A model generated the notes under the pieces. The model did no database searches. It saw nothing but the letters and a program-made list of their open reading frames with translations, and was not told the DNA's origin. This document shows, piece after piece, positions 9,856 to 19,071 of a stretch of 64,000 nucleotides of DNA. The DNA is taken from assembly GCF_003015145.1 (NCBI RefSeq), contig NZ_CP027845.1:248001-312000 (forward strand), written 5' to 3'. Numbering within the stretch: the first letter of the stretch is position 1; each line of letters begins with the position of its first letter. This DNA comes from Candidatus Phycorickettsia trachydisci (GTDB lineage Bacteria > Pseudomonadota > Alphaproteobacteria > Rickettsiales > Rickettsiaceae). A program made the position numbers and the translations under genes.

Positions 9856-10788
9856 ATGTTAAAATCTAATTCTCCTAAAGAATATGAGGGTACGCCACGT
9901 CCAACAGGGAAATGGAAAGAGCCATTCTTGAAATCAATTAATAGTATAGAAGCTAATAATATTCCAGAGGTGCAGGAAGCATTAGAGAAGTTTGGGCGTG
10001 AAGATGCAAATTTAAACCATTTTGATACTAGAAAAGTCGCTGATATTGATGGTTATGAGGTGTCGAGATATATAGGTCTTATGCATGTGGTTGCGTCGGC
10101 ACATGGTGATGGAACTGAAGTGCTCCAGCTTCTTTATGATTATGGTGTTAATCCTTATCAAATATCTTATACAATCAGGCATAAGTGGACAGTTGTTGAT
10201 ATGCCAGCTCCGGTTGTATGTGCTGCGAAGTTTGGTAAACTAAATAGATTGAAATGGTTCCAAGAAAAGGGTGTTAAATTGTATGCTAAATTTAATGATA
10301 CTGGAACAGGGAAAGTAAATCTTTTAGATATAGCTGCAAAATATGGTTATAAAGATGTCTTTACATTTCTTTTCAACGAAGGAGGAGCGGGATCTTATAT
10401 TAGGGAGGGTATTAGAAAATATCCATTAAAAAAAGCTATAGATCATAGTTTAGATATGGTGAAATTTATGGTAGATTTTGCCCGTGAAAAAAATATCGAT
10501 TTGGAAAGCTACGCACCTGAAACATTAGAAGAAAGTTTATGGATAGTTAGAAACGAGGAAATTGAAAAATCGCCTGAAAAGTTTTCAATGATTGAATATT
10601 TAGTGGATCAATTTAAAGCATCGAGCGAAGCTCTAATAAAGTACTACGGAGAAATTGGATTTCATAAAAAAGAAACATTAGATGCGCTTAAAGCATGTCA
10701 TCTAAAGTTCCATCCTGATGCAGATTTCGATGCAAAGGAGCTAAAAACCTTAGGTGAAGACGGAACCACAATAGATCAGATCGGTTGA
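9856..10788 (+). CDS. Ankyrin-repeat protein (short, divergent)
   Basis: A 310-residue protein with three to five divergent ankyrin repeats in residues 25-210 (GLMHVVASAHGDGTEVLQLL, APVVCAAKFGKLNRLKWF, NLLDIAAKYGYKDVFTFLF), followed by a helical C-terminus without recognisable domain. There is no signal peptide. It sits alone between dnaJ and queC with its own promoter. It is a candidate secreted effector by analogy with other Rickettsiales ankyrin proteins, but nothing in the sequence shows secretion. Confidence 0.75.
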   Translation: MLKSNSPKEYEGTPRPTGKWKEPFLKSINSIEANNIPEVQEALEKFGREDANLNHFDTRKVADIDGYEVSRYIGLMHVVASAHGDGTEVLQLLYDYGVNPYQISYTIRHKWTVVDMPAPVVCAAKFGKLNRLKWFQEKGVKLYAKFNDTGTGKVNLLDIAAKYGYKDVFTFLFNEGGAGSYIREGIRKYPLKKAIDHSLDMVKFMVDFAREKNIDLESYAPETLEESLWIVRNEEIEKSPEKFSMIEYLVDQFKASSEALIKYYGEIGFHKKETLDALKACHLKFHPDADFDAKELKTLGEDGTTIDQIG

Positions 10789-10858
10789 TTTGTTATATAT
10801 TTGCATTATTATTAAAATAGGGAGTAAACTAAAAATTGAATCTAATAATAAATAACTT

Positions 10859-11530
10859 ATGAAAAAAGCAGTAGCATTAATCAGCGGTGGAGCAGATTCT
10901 GCTACAACTCTTGCGATAGCCTTGCAACAAGGATTTGAAGTACATGCAATTAGTTTTGATTACGGTCAAAAACATCGTATCGAGCTAGAGAAATCAAAGT
11001 TGGTAGCGCAAAAAGCTGCTTCCCATAAAGTTATTAAATTAGACCCTACAGCATTTCAAAGGTCTGCTCTTACAAATAATAATCTGAATGTACCTAAGTA
11101 TGATTCGGTAGATCAAATACCTCAAAAAGTTGCAGATACTTACGTTCCTGCTCGTAATCTTTTGTTTTTAAGCTATGCAACTAGTTATGCTGAAAGTATA
11201 GGAGCTTCTAGCATTTTTATTGGCGTACATAAGGAAGATTTTGCAAACTATCCTGATACTCGGCCTGAGTTTATTAAGTCATTTCAAGAAGTTGTGAACT
11301 GTGGGACTGATGCTCAAATTAAAATCTACGCCCCCTTAATTGATTTGGATAAAGATGGTGTGATAGCTAAAGGTAAGGCTTTAGGAGTTGATTATTCAAA
11401 CACCATTACCTGCTATAAACCTGATGATCAAGGTAGATCTTGTGGTAAATGCATAGCATGTCTTGTGCGCTTAGCGGCTTTTAAAAAGAACAATTTAGTA
11501 GACACTATACCATATCGTCAAAATCCATAA
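10859..11530 (+). CDS. queC: 7-cyano-7-deazaguanine synthase QueC
   Basis: QueC converts 7-carboxy-7-deazaguanine to preQ0 with ATP and ammonia, on the way to the queuosine tRNA modification. The N-terminal PP-loop SGGADSAT (residues 9-16) binds ATP. The C-terminal zinc site is C-x8-C-x2-C-x2-C in the stretch CYKPDDQGRSCGKCIAC. Length (223 aa) is normal. No other queuosine gene lies in the window. Its last 26 bp overlap the 3' end of a convergent small gene. Confidence 0.95.
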   Translation: MKKAVALISGGADSATTLAIALQQGFEVHAISFDYGQKHRIELEKSKLVAQKAASHKVIKLDPTAFQRSALTNNNLNVPKYDSVDQIPQKVADTYVPARNLLFLSYATSYAESIGASSIFIGVHKEDFANYPDTRPEFIKSFQEVVNCGTDAQIKIYAPLIDLDKDGVIAKGKALGVDYSNTITCYKPDDQGRSCGKCIACLVRLAAFKKNNLVDTIPYRQNP

Positions 11531-11834
11531 TATAGTCCGAGTGGATATCTTCTTCCAAAGTATAGAGTAATTCTGGATCTTCTAAATCTTCAATTTCAGC
11601 CCCAAATATCACCACTCCTAATAAAGTAGTCTTATAAATGCTAAATAACAATATAATAGCGATTGAAAATGTTAGTTTATTGTGATGGATCATATTTGGA
11701 TTTAAGTCATGATTTGTAATCGAATTGGATTGTGAAATAATTTCTGTCAAAGCGCATATACTCAAAATTGTAATGACTAGGTCAAAGGCAATAATGTTAG
11801 ATATGTTGTTAGTGTTTGTATAGTGATGGTTCAT
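11505..11834 (-). CDS. Small two-helix membrane protein, unrecognised
   Basis: A possible 109-residue protein with two hydrophobic segments (IAFDLVITILSICALTEII, and FSIAIILLFSIYKTTLLGVV) and an acidic C-terminus (EIEDLEDPELLYTLEEDI). I do not recognise a family. The start ATG has an AGAAGGA motif, but about 18 nt upstream, which is far. Its 3' end overlaps queC by 26 bp, which is unusual and lowers confidence. The membrane character is the main argument that it is real. Confidence 0.4.
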   Translation of the reverse strand: MNHHYTNTNNISNIIAFDLVITILSICALTEIISQSNSITNHDLNPNMIHHNKLTFSIAIILLFSIYKTTLLGVVIFGAEIEDLEDPELLYTLEEDIHSDYIMDFDDMV

Positions 11835-11983
11835 GAGAAAAATTTTTGTATCCTTCTGAGTGTTTTAATTGATATCTAAAATTTCTGTAATAGGATATAT
11901 AATTTGAATATAAAGGTACATATCCAAAAATTTGGGGAGTTGTTATCAATAACCACATATCTTTGAAGGGGGTTATGATCTAC

Positions 11984-12781
11984 CTATAACTCCCTTTTGT
12001 TTTGGGATGGCGATTTGGAAGTTCTTTGTTGAACTTGCTTAGTCCATTTATGAGGACTGGGATTTGGTGACTTGGTCTGATTTTTGTTACTTTGATTAAG
12101 TTGTGGTTTAGTATGAATCAGTGATTCCGGATCCTTATCTAAAAAACTTTCAGTTTTATTGTTTGGTGTAGGGGCGATTGATGTATTTTGATTCTTTGTA
12201 TTAGTTTTGGGTTTGAGTTTTGAAAATATTTTACATATTTTTTCCCATAAAAAGTCTCTAAATTTTTTTATAGCTTCTAAGATAGAAGTGCTAGAATCAA
12301 TCTTGACAGTTTTAGGTAGATTTTCTTGGGATGTGCTTATAACTTGTTGAATGGGTGCTTTAATAGTAGAAGAGATGCTATCACTCTGGAGAGGCTGAGT
12401 AGTATCATCTCTATCTCTGGGTTCGAATGGGGAGAGTTTAACGAAGTCTATTGGTTGCCCTAATTTTTGTCTTTCTTCAATTTCCTTTGCAGTTGCAGCT
12501 GTATCAAATTTTATATCTGTAAAAGGATAGTAGTTATGTTTGCCTTTTTCTATTCTTGCTTCAGCTTCTTCTCTCTTTTTTATATATTCTAAATCTAGAG
12601 CTTTTAGTTGTTCGTCAGTTAAGCTTTTATATTCAGTTTGATTTAAGGTTTTAGATAGAGTGTTATGAGTAATGTCTGAATAATGCTTTATATTCGCCTT
12701 TTCGCCAAAAGGTGATTCTTCGTACATATCTTCTGGTGCAATTGGGACATTTTTCTTATCTTCGTCGTCTGATTTTGACAT
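11984..12781 (-). CDS. Unrecognised hydrophilic protein, possible effector
   Basis: This 265-residue protein has no family I recognise. It is charged and probably largely disordered, with a helical Glu/Lys-rich segment (about 50-85, LTDEQLKALDLEYIKKREE), a Lys-rich amphipathic helix (about 165-190, IKKFRDFLWEKICKIF) and a Ser/Pro/Asn/Gln-rich tail. It has no signal peptide. The start is well supported by AGAGGA 7 nt upstream. It neighbours another unrecognised gene on the same strand, 147 bp away with a terminator between, so they are probably separate transcripts. Confidence 0.65.
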   Translation of the reverse strand: MSKSDDEDKKNVPIAPEDMYEESPFGEKANIKHYSDITHNTLSKTLNQTEYKSLTDEQLKALDLEYIKKREEAEARIEKGKHNYYPFTDIKFDTAATAKEIEERQKLGQPIDFVKLSPFEPRDRDDTTQPLQSDSISSTIKAPIQQVISTSQENLPKTVKIDSSTSILEAIKKFRDFLWEKICKIFSKLKPKTNTKNQNTSIAPTPNNKTESFLDKDPESLIHTKPQLNQSNKNQTKSPNPSPHKWTKQVQQRTSKSPSQNKREL

Positions 12782-12864
12782 AAATTTTCCTCTTAATTGC
12801 TATTATCTAAATTATAAATCATATTAATTATAGGTGTGAGTTTGGTTATAGTATTCAAGAAAAG

Positions 12865-12902
12865 TATTGTGAAGGTATGATAAAAGTACTACCTTCACAA
12901 TA
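12865..12902 (-). terminator. Perfect 13-bp inverted repeat downstream of the gene at 12929
   Basis: TATTGTGAAGGTA (12865-12877) and its exact complement TACCTTCACAATA (12890-12902) flank a 12-nt loop. Read on the minus strand the hairpin is followed by CTTTTC, giving a plausible rho-independent terminator for the upstream minus-strand gene. Confidence 0.6.
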
Positions 12903-12928
12903 GGCTATAAAAATATATAGTGGAGAAA

Positions 12929-13627
12929 TTAAACGGTTTCGTATTCTGATGAATCTTGTCCTGTTGTTTCGGATTCTGGTAATGTAGTGTCAATTATTGA
13001 TCTTGATGAAGAAATATCGTCGTCTCTTACTTCTGCCACTCTAATTGATATGCTTGGGATATCTAAAACCTCTACTTGATAATTTGCTGTTTGAGGGGTA
13101 TTGACTAAATTATGAGGTATACAAAACTCAGTGAAATATTTAATAGCTTTATACGTCTTTGAATAAACGAAAGAGGCTCCTTCGAAGGTAGCATCTTTCG
13201 ATTCTTGATATATTTCTTTTAAATTATCCTGAGCTTTGATCAATAAATCCTTTAGTTCTGTTACGCAATCAAATACCACAATTCCAATATTTAAGATTTG
13301 GCAGATTATCTCGGTATTTTGTCTTAAGCATTTGGCGATATCAAATGCTAGTTTCTCTTGTACTGCGGTTAACTCTTCTTCAGTGCGGTTTTGATTTTTT
13401 GCTACTTGCAAAAAATCTTTAAAGTCTTCAGAGATAATTTGTAACATTTCTTTGGAGTTGTTATGAATCGAAGTGAGATGGTTTTGAATATGAAAGAGCT
13501 CTTTTCCTGCGTGTGTGATCAAATAAGGTGATTTAATTATGCATTTTGTTATAGCTGCTCCTTTAGTTGTGAACCAATTAAGGATCTTGTTGTTCGAGAC
13601 GGGTGTATTTTGTGAATTATTTGACAT
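12929..13627 (-). CDS. Unrecognised helical protein
   Basis: A 232-residue protein, mostly alpha-helical by composition. It has a possibly membrane-associated or coiled central region (about 60-160) and an acidic Ser/Thr-rich tail (SSSRSIIDTTLPESE...EYETV). One mildly hydrophobic stretch (IICQILNIGIVVFDCVTEL) is too weak to call a membrane helix. No signal peptide or known motif is visible. It is followed by a strong inverted repeat and sits beside an IS1 remnant, which makes it an accessory-region gene. Function unknown. Confidence 0.6.
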   Translation of the reverse strand: MSNNSQNTPVSNNKILNWFTTKGAAITKCIIKSPYLITHAGKELFHIQNHLTSIHNNSKEMLQIISEDFKDFLQVAKNQNRTEEELTAVQEKLAFDIAKCLRQNTEIICQILNIGIVVFDCVTELKDLLIKAQDNLKEIYQESKDATFEGASFVYSKTYKAIKYFTEFCIPHNLVNTPQTANYQVEVLDIPSISIRVAEVRDDDISSSRSIIDTTLPESETTGQDSSEYETV

Positions 13628-13732
13628 ACAAAATTAAAGTTAATTATTTATAAACATAATACAATTATGCTAACTAAAAATCCAAAGTTTTAATTATTAA
13701 ATTTTTGTCATTAAAATGATATTTATGACATT

Positions 13733-14100
13733 AAAGCAGTAGGTCGTAATAGAAAGGGAGTTATTGGATTTATTCTAGGTAGTCGTGATGCTAAAATCTT
13801 CCAAAAATTGTATTATAAAATCAAATACCTTAAAGTTATGTACTTTTTACACGAATGAACAGAGTGATTTCAAACAAGTATTAACTCTCAAACTCTATGT
13901 TATAGGTAAAAGGGCATACCTTAATCACAGAGCACGATAACAACAATACTCTATATCATTTGAGACGTATGACAAGAAAAACTAAGGTAGTTTCAAAATT
14001 TGCCGAGATGGTGGACATGGTTTTGAAAGTATGGTGCGCTTTGATGGGTCGGGATATTTTCAAAATCTTTCAGAGTAAGGTAATGTCTATCTGTAGCTAA
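13733..14100 (+). pseudogene. Degraded IS1-family transposase remnant
   Basis: Across three frames the + strand reads like the C-terminal half of an IS1-family (InsB-like) transposase: VIGFILGSRDAKIFQKLY, then YVIGKRAY, then NNNTLYHLRRMTRKTKVVSK, then MVDMVLKVWCALMG. At least two frameshifts are needed (one near 13840-13860, one near 13925-13935), and the N-terminal half is missing. No intact terminal repeats were recognised. It lies in the gap between an unrecognised gene and the 3' end of the autotransporter and accounts for most of that non-coding stretch. Confidence 0.75.
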
Positions 14101-14114
14101 ATATTCTCAGATTT

Positions 14115-16934
14115 TTAAAATGCGATGCCAATTTTTAAGCTGCCTTGGTGGCTTACGTATTTTTTGGCAAGTGAACACTGGTATGACAGACTGAGTACTA
14201 TATTTTTCCGTTTAGCTGATATTTCGGCGCCTAAGTTATATGATAGATTTTTATTTTTGCTAGCTGGGCATTGATATTCAAAAGTTTTACCAGCTTCTAT
14301 AATTGAAGCTTTGGCTCCCTGATTTTTAACAATAATTGGTTGTTCAAGTCCTGCATATAAACCTGGTGTAATGGATACCTCGCCAAAGTTTTTTCTAAAT
14401 AATATCTTAGATCCTAATATTGCTGTTAGATAGCGGTTTTTAGACCCTGTAATTTTAACATCTCCTACTTGGACATCTTTTTCTTTATTTTGGATATATC
14501 TTAAACCGATTCTTGGTACTATAAAAGTACTATTAGATATCACAAAGACATTATTCAAGCTCACAAATCCTGCAAAACCTTTGCTAGATGATTTATAGCT
14601 TTCTTGGTTTTTAAGACTATGCTTCGTTAAACCTTTTGTATAAGCAAGTGCAGATTGAGCAAATAATGTTTCGCTAAAATTGTATTGTCCATAAAGCGTA
14701 AAGGTTTGAGAATCAGTGCTTTCCTTATCACCTAAGCGATCTTGTCTATATTTTAATTTGGAAGTAATCTTGGTGTAAGAAATGCCAAGCACAGTACACT
14801 CGTTTAGTACGAAGTCTGTACCTATGCTAAATCCTCCTAAATCGGCTCTATATGCAGCATGATTTTTCACTTTACCTTGGATACTTTTCCCGTAATGGCC
14901 CGAGATCCATGGTACGAATGTTCCTTTTTTCATTAGCCCTGTAAGAAGAGGTAAAGATTCTTCATCATATTCACCAGCTGCGGGTAGTACCGAATTTGAA
15001 GATGTAAAGGCGTGCGACGACCAAGTCTCCATATGGTGAGCTATGGCCTGCAGAGCGTGTAGTTGGAAATGCACTAGGTTAACGCGGTTAGCATAATTCT
15101 GTACCTTAGTTTGTGTGGGTATTTTACCTGATGTTGACCGTATGTCTTGATCCTTATTTAATACAGTTTCTTCAGGATTGGATTGGGGTATATCTTGTTC
15201 ACTCTTTTTTACCGTTTGTGCATTTTGTTGATCTTTTCCTTCTATGTCGTCGGCTTCTCCATCTTGTGATACAGCTTGATCATCGTAAGGTTTTAGATTG
15301 TTTTTGAGTGAACTCCATAGATCTTTTGGGGTATTAGTATGTGAATCTAATTCATAAAATAACGGGTCTAATTCGTTATCATTTGTCTCTAATACTTTTT
15401 CATTTTGTTGATAAGCCTGTAATTTGGGAGATGTCCATAACCCCTTTTGTATTTCCTGATCGCTAGGGGACTTCTTATCGTTATTACTTCCACATACTTG
15501 ACTATGTGATCGAGTCATTGCATCAGATGAAATAGGATTTAGCTCATCATATTGTCTATTTTCCTCTGTAACCATCCGGCTCAGTGTGCTTAGGGGTACA
15601 CTATATAAATCAGTCTCTGCTGGGTCTTGTATGTAGGCAGCGGGCCCCTTTTGCTGCCCCGCTGCAGGGGGAGGATAGGTTGCAGCATGGTGGTTTTGTG
15701 TTTGCGTAAAACCGTCAGATAGTAATAAATCATCCTTGCTAGAAGGGGTATCTATAGTGCTTGAATCTGAGCACCATGGCCCTTTAGAAAATTGATTATA
15801 CTGTTCAACCAATGGTTGATTATCCTTAGCGCTAGCGGCCCCTTTTATTGCCGCAGCAGGTGCTTGTACCTGAGCGGCCGCAGCAAGTTGATTTGTTAAT
15901 TGATCCATTTTTGTATTTGACTCTACATTTGAACCTGCTGGTGGTGAGGGTTTGGCCGCAGGTGTATTAGTCTGGGATTGTGGAGAAGTATTATTATGTT
16001 CTAGTATACTGACTATTTCTGAATAATCGGGATCGTAGCTGTAAGATTCTATAGTTTTTTTATTATTTGTTTTATCATTAAGACTTTGTCTTTTTAGCAA
16101 GTCTTCTCTAGTATTACCTGAGCTTAATGGTGACATAGAGCTAGGAGTGTTTGGTGCTTTAGAAGATATTTGAGGGTTTTTCTTCCCTTTATTTAATGGT
16201 TTTGTACTTTCTGAATTTTGCTCCTTTGTTGAAGTGTTAGTGAGTTCATGAGACTCAAATCCAGATGGATTGTCCAGTAAACCTGATCCTACTTTTGGTT
16301 GTGGTTGTTCTTGTTGCTCTAGTTTTGTAAAATGATAAGTTGGGGATCTTGTGGATTTTGGGCTATAGCATAATATTTCTGACCATCCAAAAGGATTATT
16401 TGTGGGAGAAGTTGGAGCCTCTATATCAGATTTGTATTCTATTTTGTTCTTTGATCTTTTAGATTGAAGGTGTTTCTCCATCTCTTTTAGATGAGTGGAT
16501 GATTGATGATCCTTATTTACATAAATTTCGTTTGAACTTAATGATATAATGTTAGGAATAGAATTTTTCTGTTCTGTATTAGTATTATCGCGTTTTCTAA
16601 AATCTTGGGTAGGACCTTTATCATTACTTCCTCCTCCGCCTCCTTGACCGCCATTTGGTCTTTTATGTACTTTGTCTTTAAAATTTACATTAGTAAACTT
16701 GTCTGGTAATGTGCTTTTAGAAACGTAGGCTTGGATCTTGCCAATCGGTTGATTTGATATGAAAGGATCATTTTCCACCTCTTTATAGCGCTCTTCTTGT
16801 CTATCTGGTTTAGGGCCGGCAGTTGCTAACTGATCCTGTACTAATAAAGATGATCCCAAGATAGAAGCACAGAATATTTTGTAAAGGAAGGCATTTTTCT
16901 TTGAAAATTGACGCTTAAATAAGTGCTTTTTCAT
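14115..16934 (-). CDS. Autotransporter with disordered passenger and C-terminal beta-barrel (Sca-like surface protein)
   Basis: This 939-residue protein has a long-type signal sequence (residues about 1-40, FLYKIFCASILGSSLLVQDQ) and a 600-residue low-complexity passenger rich in Ser, Asn, Gln, Pro and Thr. There is a Gly run GGQGGGGGS near 95 and an Ala-rich patch (AAAAQVQAPAAAIKGAAS). The C-terminal 275 residues form an autotransporter barrel, beginning TFVPWISGHYGKS with alternating strands (FSIGTDFVL, TFTLYGQYNF, LGSKILF) and the terminal aromatic KIGIAF. The architecture matches type V surface antigens of Rickettsiales. The passenger has no recognised adhesin or enzyme domain, which is odd because most passengers form beta-helices. 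Confidence 0.85.
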   Translation of the reverse strand: MKKHLFKRQFSKKNAFLYKIFCASILGSSLLVQDQLATAGPKPDRQEERYKEVENDPFISNQPIGKIQAYVSKSTLPDKFTNVNFKDKVHKRPNGGQGGGGGSNDKGPTQDFRKRDNTNTEQKNSIPNIISLSSNEIYVNKDHQSSTHLKEMEKHLQSKRSKNKIEYKSDIEAPTSPTNNPFGWSEILCYSPKSTRSPTYHFTKLEQQEQPQPKVGSGLLDNPSGFESHELTNTSTKEQNSESTKPLNKGKKNPQISSKAPNTPSSMSPLSSGNTREDLLKRQSLNDKTNNKKTIESYSYDPDYSEIVSILEHNNTSPQSQTNTPAAKPSPPAGSNVESNTKMDQLTNQLAAAAQVQAPAAAIKGAASAKDNQPLVEQYNQFSKGPWCSDSSTIDTPSSKDDLLLSDGFTQTQNHHAATYPPPAAGQQKGPAAYIQDPAETDLYSVPLSTLSRMVTEENRQYDELNPISSDAMTRSHSQVCGSNNDKKSPSDQEIQKGLWTSPKLQAYQQNEKVLETNDNELDPLFYELDSHTNTPKDLWSSLKNNLKPYDDQAVSQDGEADDIEGKDQQNAQTVKKSEQDIPQSNPEETVLNKDQDIRSTSGKIPTQTKVQNYANRVNLVHFQLHALQAIAHHMETWSSHAFTSSNSVLPAAGEYDEESLPLLTGLMKKGTFVPWISGHYGKSIQGKVKNHAAYRADLGGFSIGTDFVLNECTVLGISYTKITSKLKYRQDRLGDKESTDSQTFTLYGQYNFSETLFAQSALAYTKGLTKHSLKNQESYKSSSKGFAGFVSLNNVFVISNSTFIVPRIGLRYIQNKEKDVQVGDVKITGSKNRYLTAILGSKILFRKNFGEVSITPGLYAGLEQPIIVKNQGAKASIIEAGKTFEYQCPASKNKNLSYNLGAEISAKRKNIVLSLSYQCSLAKKYVSHQGSLKIGIAF

Positions 16935-17191
16935 ATAGGTAGTATGACAATTGTAAGATCCTTACCTTTAATTAGAATAAAATTTCCAGCAAAGCACAAC
17001 TGTTATTTTTTAAGATTATTTAATCAGTTTATAAATTTTTTATATTTATTAATGCGTCTTAAATTCTTAAAGAATGAAAGGTAGAATTAGCAAATTATTG
17101 ATTTTAGCAGTAAGAATTTGTTTTGATTTTGTGGCTTTTAAAACCTTTGTGTAAAGGAATATGATAGCATGAAAACATTTGGAAAATAGAT

Positions 17192-17266
17192 TGGTAGCGA
17201 GAGAGGGATTTGAACCCCCGACCAACGGATTATGATCCCGCTGCTCTACCACTGAGCTATCCCGCC
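17192..17266 (-). tRNA. tRNA-Met (CAT), probably elongator
   Basis: The 75-nt minus-strand gene folds as a full cloverleaf: acceptor GGCGGGA/TCTCGCT, D-arm GCTC/GAGC, anticodon loop ATCATAA (CAT), T-arm with TTCAAAT, and an encoded CCA end. The acceptor begins G1.U72 instead of the C1xA72 mismatch of initiators, so it is elongator Met. A lysidine-modified tRNA-Ile(CAT) is a less likely alternative. Another CAT tRNA at 52252 is the initiator. Confidence 0.9.
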
Positions 17267-17430
17267 ATGCTAAAATAGGATTTTACCATTTAGACTTTTT
17301 TAGATCAAGTGCCAATCAAAAAGATTACACTAAGCATTTTTAATTTAACCTGGAATTGAATGTAGTGATAAGTTAGTGATACAAAAGACGTATAGGTGCT
17401 TAATTTTATGCTTTTTAACTCCTTAAGGTA

Positions 17431-17459
17431 TTGTAATATTTTAGTAAATATACTATAAT
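17431..17459 (+). promoter_or_regulatory. Sigma70-type promoter of the BI-1 family gene
   Basis: TTGTAA (17431-17436) and a perfect TATAAT (17454-17459) are separated by 17 bp, 29 bp before the start codon. Confidence 0.65.
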
Positions 17460-17488
17460 TATGGTAAAGGTAACTTTAAATTTCTATT

Positions 17489-18226
17489 ATGCCTATGTTC
17501 TCAAATATTTACACAACACAAGCCAAAAAAGTTTTCGATCCAGGTCTAAGAAAATATTTCTTATCAATTTATAACTACATTGCTTTGGCACTAGTTATTA
17601 CTGGTATCAGCGCTTTTGGAGCTTTAAATTTTGAGCCTTTAACGCGTATGCTTTATAACGTAGGGCCAGGTGGTATGATTTATGGTGTTACTTCATTCGG
17701 TTGGCTAATGAATTTTATGCCGCTCTTAATATCTATATATATGTCATCCAATTACCATGCGATGAACTCTCAAAAGTCACAGATGTTATTTTGGATTTAT
17801 TCAGCAAGTATAGGTATTAGTATATCTTGGGTTGGATTGGTTTATACTGGCGCATCTCTTGTGAAAACATTTTTCATATGTGCAGCTGCATTTAGCTCAA
17901 TTAGTATCTATGGATATACCACAGAGCGTGACTTAACTTCTGCAGGTGCTTTTTTCTCAATGGGGCTTCTTGCGATTTTTGTTGCTTCATTGATAAATAT
18001 GCTAATAGGTAGTGCGCAATTATATTTTATAACCTCCTTCCTTGGAATTTTTATTTTCCTTGGACTTATAGCATGGGATACACAAAGGCTTAAAGCGATA
18101 TACTACGCATCAGGTGGAGGCGAGATTGGTCAAAAACAAGCTGTTTTTGCAGCTCTCTTCATATACACAAACATTATAAACTTATTTTTAAGTTTACTTT
18201 CATTTTTTGGAGAAAGAAGAAGATAA
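17489..18226 (+). CDS. Bax inhibitor-1 / YccA family membrane protein
   Basis: A 245-residue inner-membrane protein with seven hydrophobic segments. Family hallmarks are visible in the second half: YGYTTERDLTSAGAFFSMGLL and FLGIFIFLGLIAWDTQRLKAIY. Bacterial members (YccA, YbhL, BsYetJ) are calcium-leak channels or FtsH modulators; the role here is not shown by the sequence. The gene stands alone between tRNA-Met and the convergent ybeY-tlyC-mutM operon, with a strong promoter and a shared terminator. Confidence 0.92.
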   Translation: MPMFSNIYTTQAKKVFDPGLRKYFLSIYNYIALALVITGISAFGALNFEPLTRMLYNVGPGGMIYGVTSFGWLMNFMPLLISIYMSSNYHAMNSQKSQMLFWIYSASIGISISWVGLVYTGASLVKTFFICAAAFSSISIYGYTTERDLTSAGAFFSMGLLAIFVASLINMLIGSAQLYFITSFLGIFIFLGLIAWDTQRLKAIYYASGGGEIGQKQAVFAALFIYTNIINLFLSLLSFFGERRR

Positions 18227-18253
18227 AGTAAGGCTTTAAGCCTTCTTTATCTT
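18220..18253. terminator. Bidirectional terminator between the BI-1 gene and mutM
   Basis: AAGATAAAG (18220-18228) and AAGGC (18230-18234) pair with GCCTT (18240-18244) and TTTATCTT (18246-18253), making a nearly perfect stem of about 13 bp. It overlaps the stop codon of the + gene and lies 3 bp from the mutM stop. Confidence 0.65.
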
Positions 18254-18255
18254 TA

Positions 18256-19071
18256 TCATCCTACATTCTGACATAAAGGGCAAAAGAATGTGGACCTACC
18301 TTGTATTTTCCCTGATTTAATTGGTGTTTTACATAATTTGCATGGTAAATTAGAGCGCGAATATACCGCAAAGGTTTCAGCAAATCTTCCTTTAACTCCA
18401 GCCGGATCCATAAAATCTCTAATTGAAGATCCTCCTAATTGAATAGATTTGGTCAAAATTTTTATAATTTGTTTTAACAAAGTGTGAATTTGTTCATCTG
18501 ATAGATTATGGCTGCTAATATGAGGGTTAATCTTACTGTAAAATAATATTTCGTTCGCGTATATATTACCAATTCCTACAACCCTCTGATTATCCATCAA
18601 AAACTGCTTTATAGGTTTTTTAGATTTTTTAAGCATTTGCTTCAGAGAAGATACGTCAAGATTTAAAGGTTCGATACCTAGGTGTGCGAATAGTTTATGC
18701 TTCTTGAGTTCTTTTTTAGATATTATATCTATCAATCCGAATCTTCTAGCATCGTTGTATACTAAAGTAAAATCATTAAAATAAAAGATGACGTGATCGT
18801 GTTTGATAGGGTGATAGTTTAGGTCTTTTTTTAAGATACGTCCGCTAATTGCAAGATGTATTACTAGTGCTAGGCCATTATCTAGAAATATCTGCAAATA
18901 TTTGCTCTGACGATGCAAGGAAGTTACTTTTTTTCCTTGGATCTGATTAATTGCCTCAGGTACTTTATAACGTAAATTAGGGTTTAGGATTTTAATTTTA
19001 GTAATTTGTTTCCCTATTAAAATACCTTTGAGATAGTTTTTAATGACTTCTATTTCGGGTAATTCAGGCAT
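18256..19071 (-). CDS. mutM: Formamidopyrimidine-DNA glycosylase (Fpg/MutM)
   Basis: Removes 8-oxoguanine and formamidopyrimidines from DNA and nicks the abasic site. After the initiator Met the catalytic N-terminus is PELPEIEV (Pro1, Glu2). The helix-two-turn-helix segment is visible (VVGIGNIYANEILF), as is the C-terminal zinc finger (CKLC...FFCPLC). Length (271 aa) is standard. The start overlaps the end of the upstream CBS-protein gene by 8 bp, so it is the last gene of the operon ybeY-tlyC-mutM. Confidence 0.97.
   Translation of the reverse strand: MPELPEIEVIKNYLKGILIGKQITKIKILNPNLRYKVPEAINQIQGKKVTSLHRQSKYLQIFLDNGLALVIHLAISGRILKKDLNYHPIKHDHVIFYFNDFTLVYNDARRFGLIDIISKKELKKHKLFAHLGIEPLNLDVSSLKQMLKKSKKPIKQFLMDNQRVVGIGNIYANEILFYSKINPHISSHNLSDEQIHTLLKQIIKILTKSIQLGGSSIRDFMDPAGVKGRFAETFAVYSRSNLPCKLCKTPIKSGKIQGRSTFFCPLCQNVG

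Noticed and set aside
17067-17252. 61-residue open frame over tRNA-Met
   Set aside because: The peptide GGSNPSLATN is a typical translation of a tRNA 3' half; the tRNA explains it.
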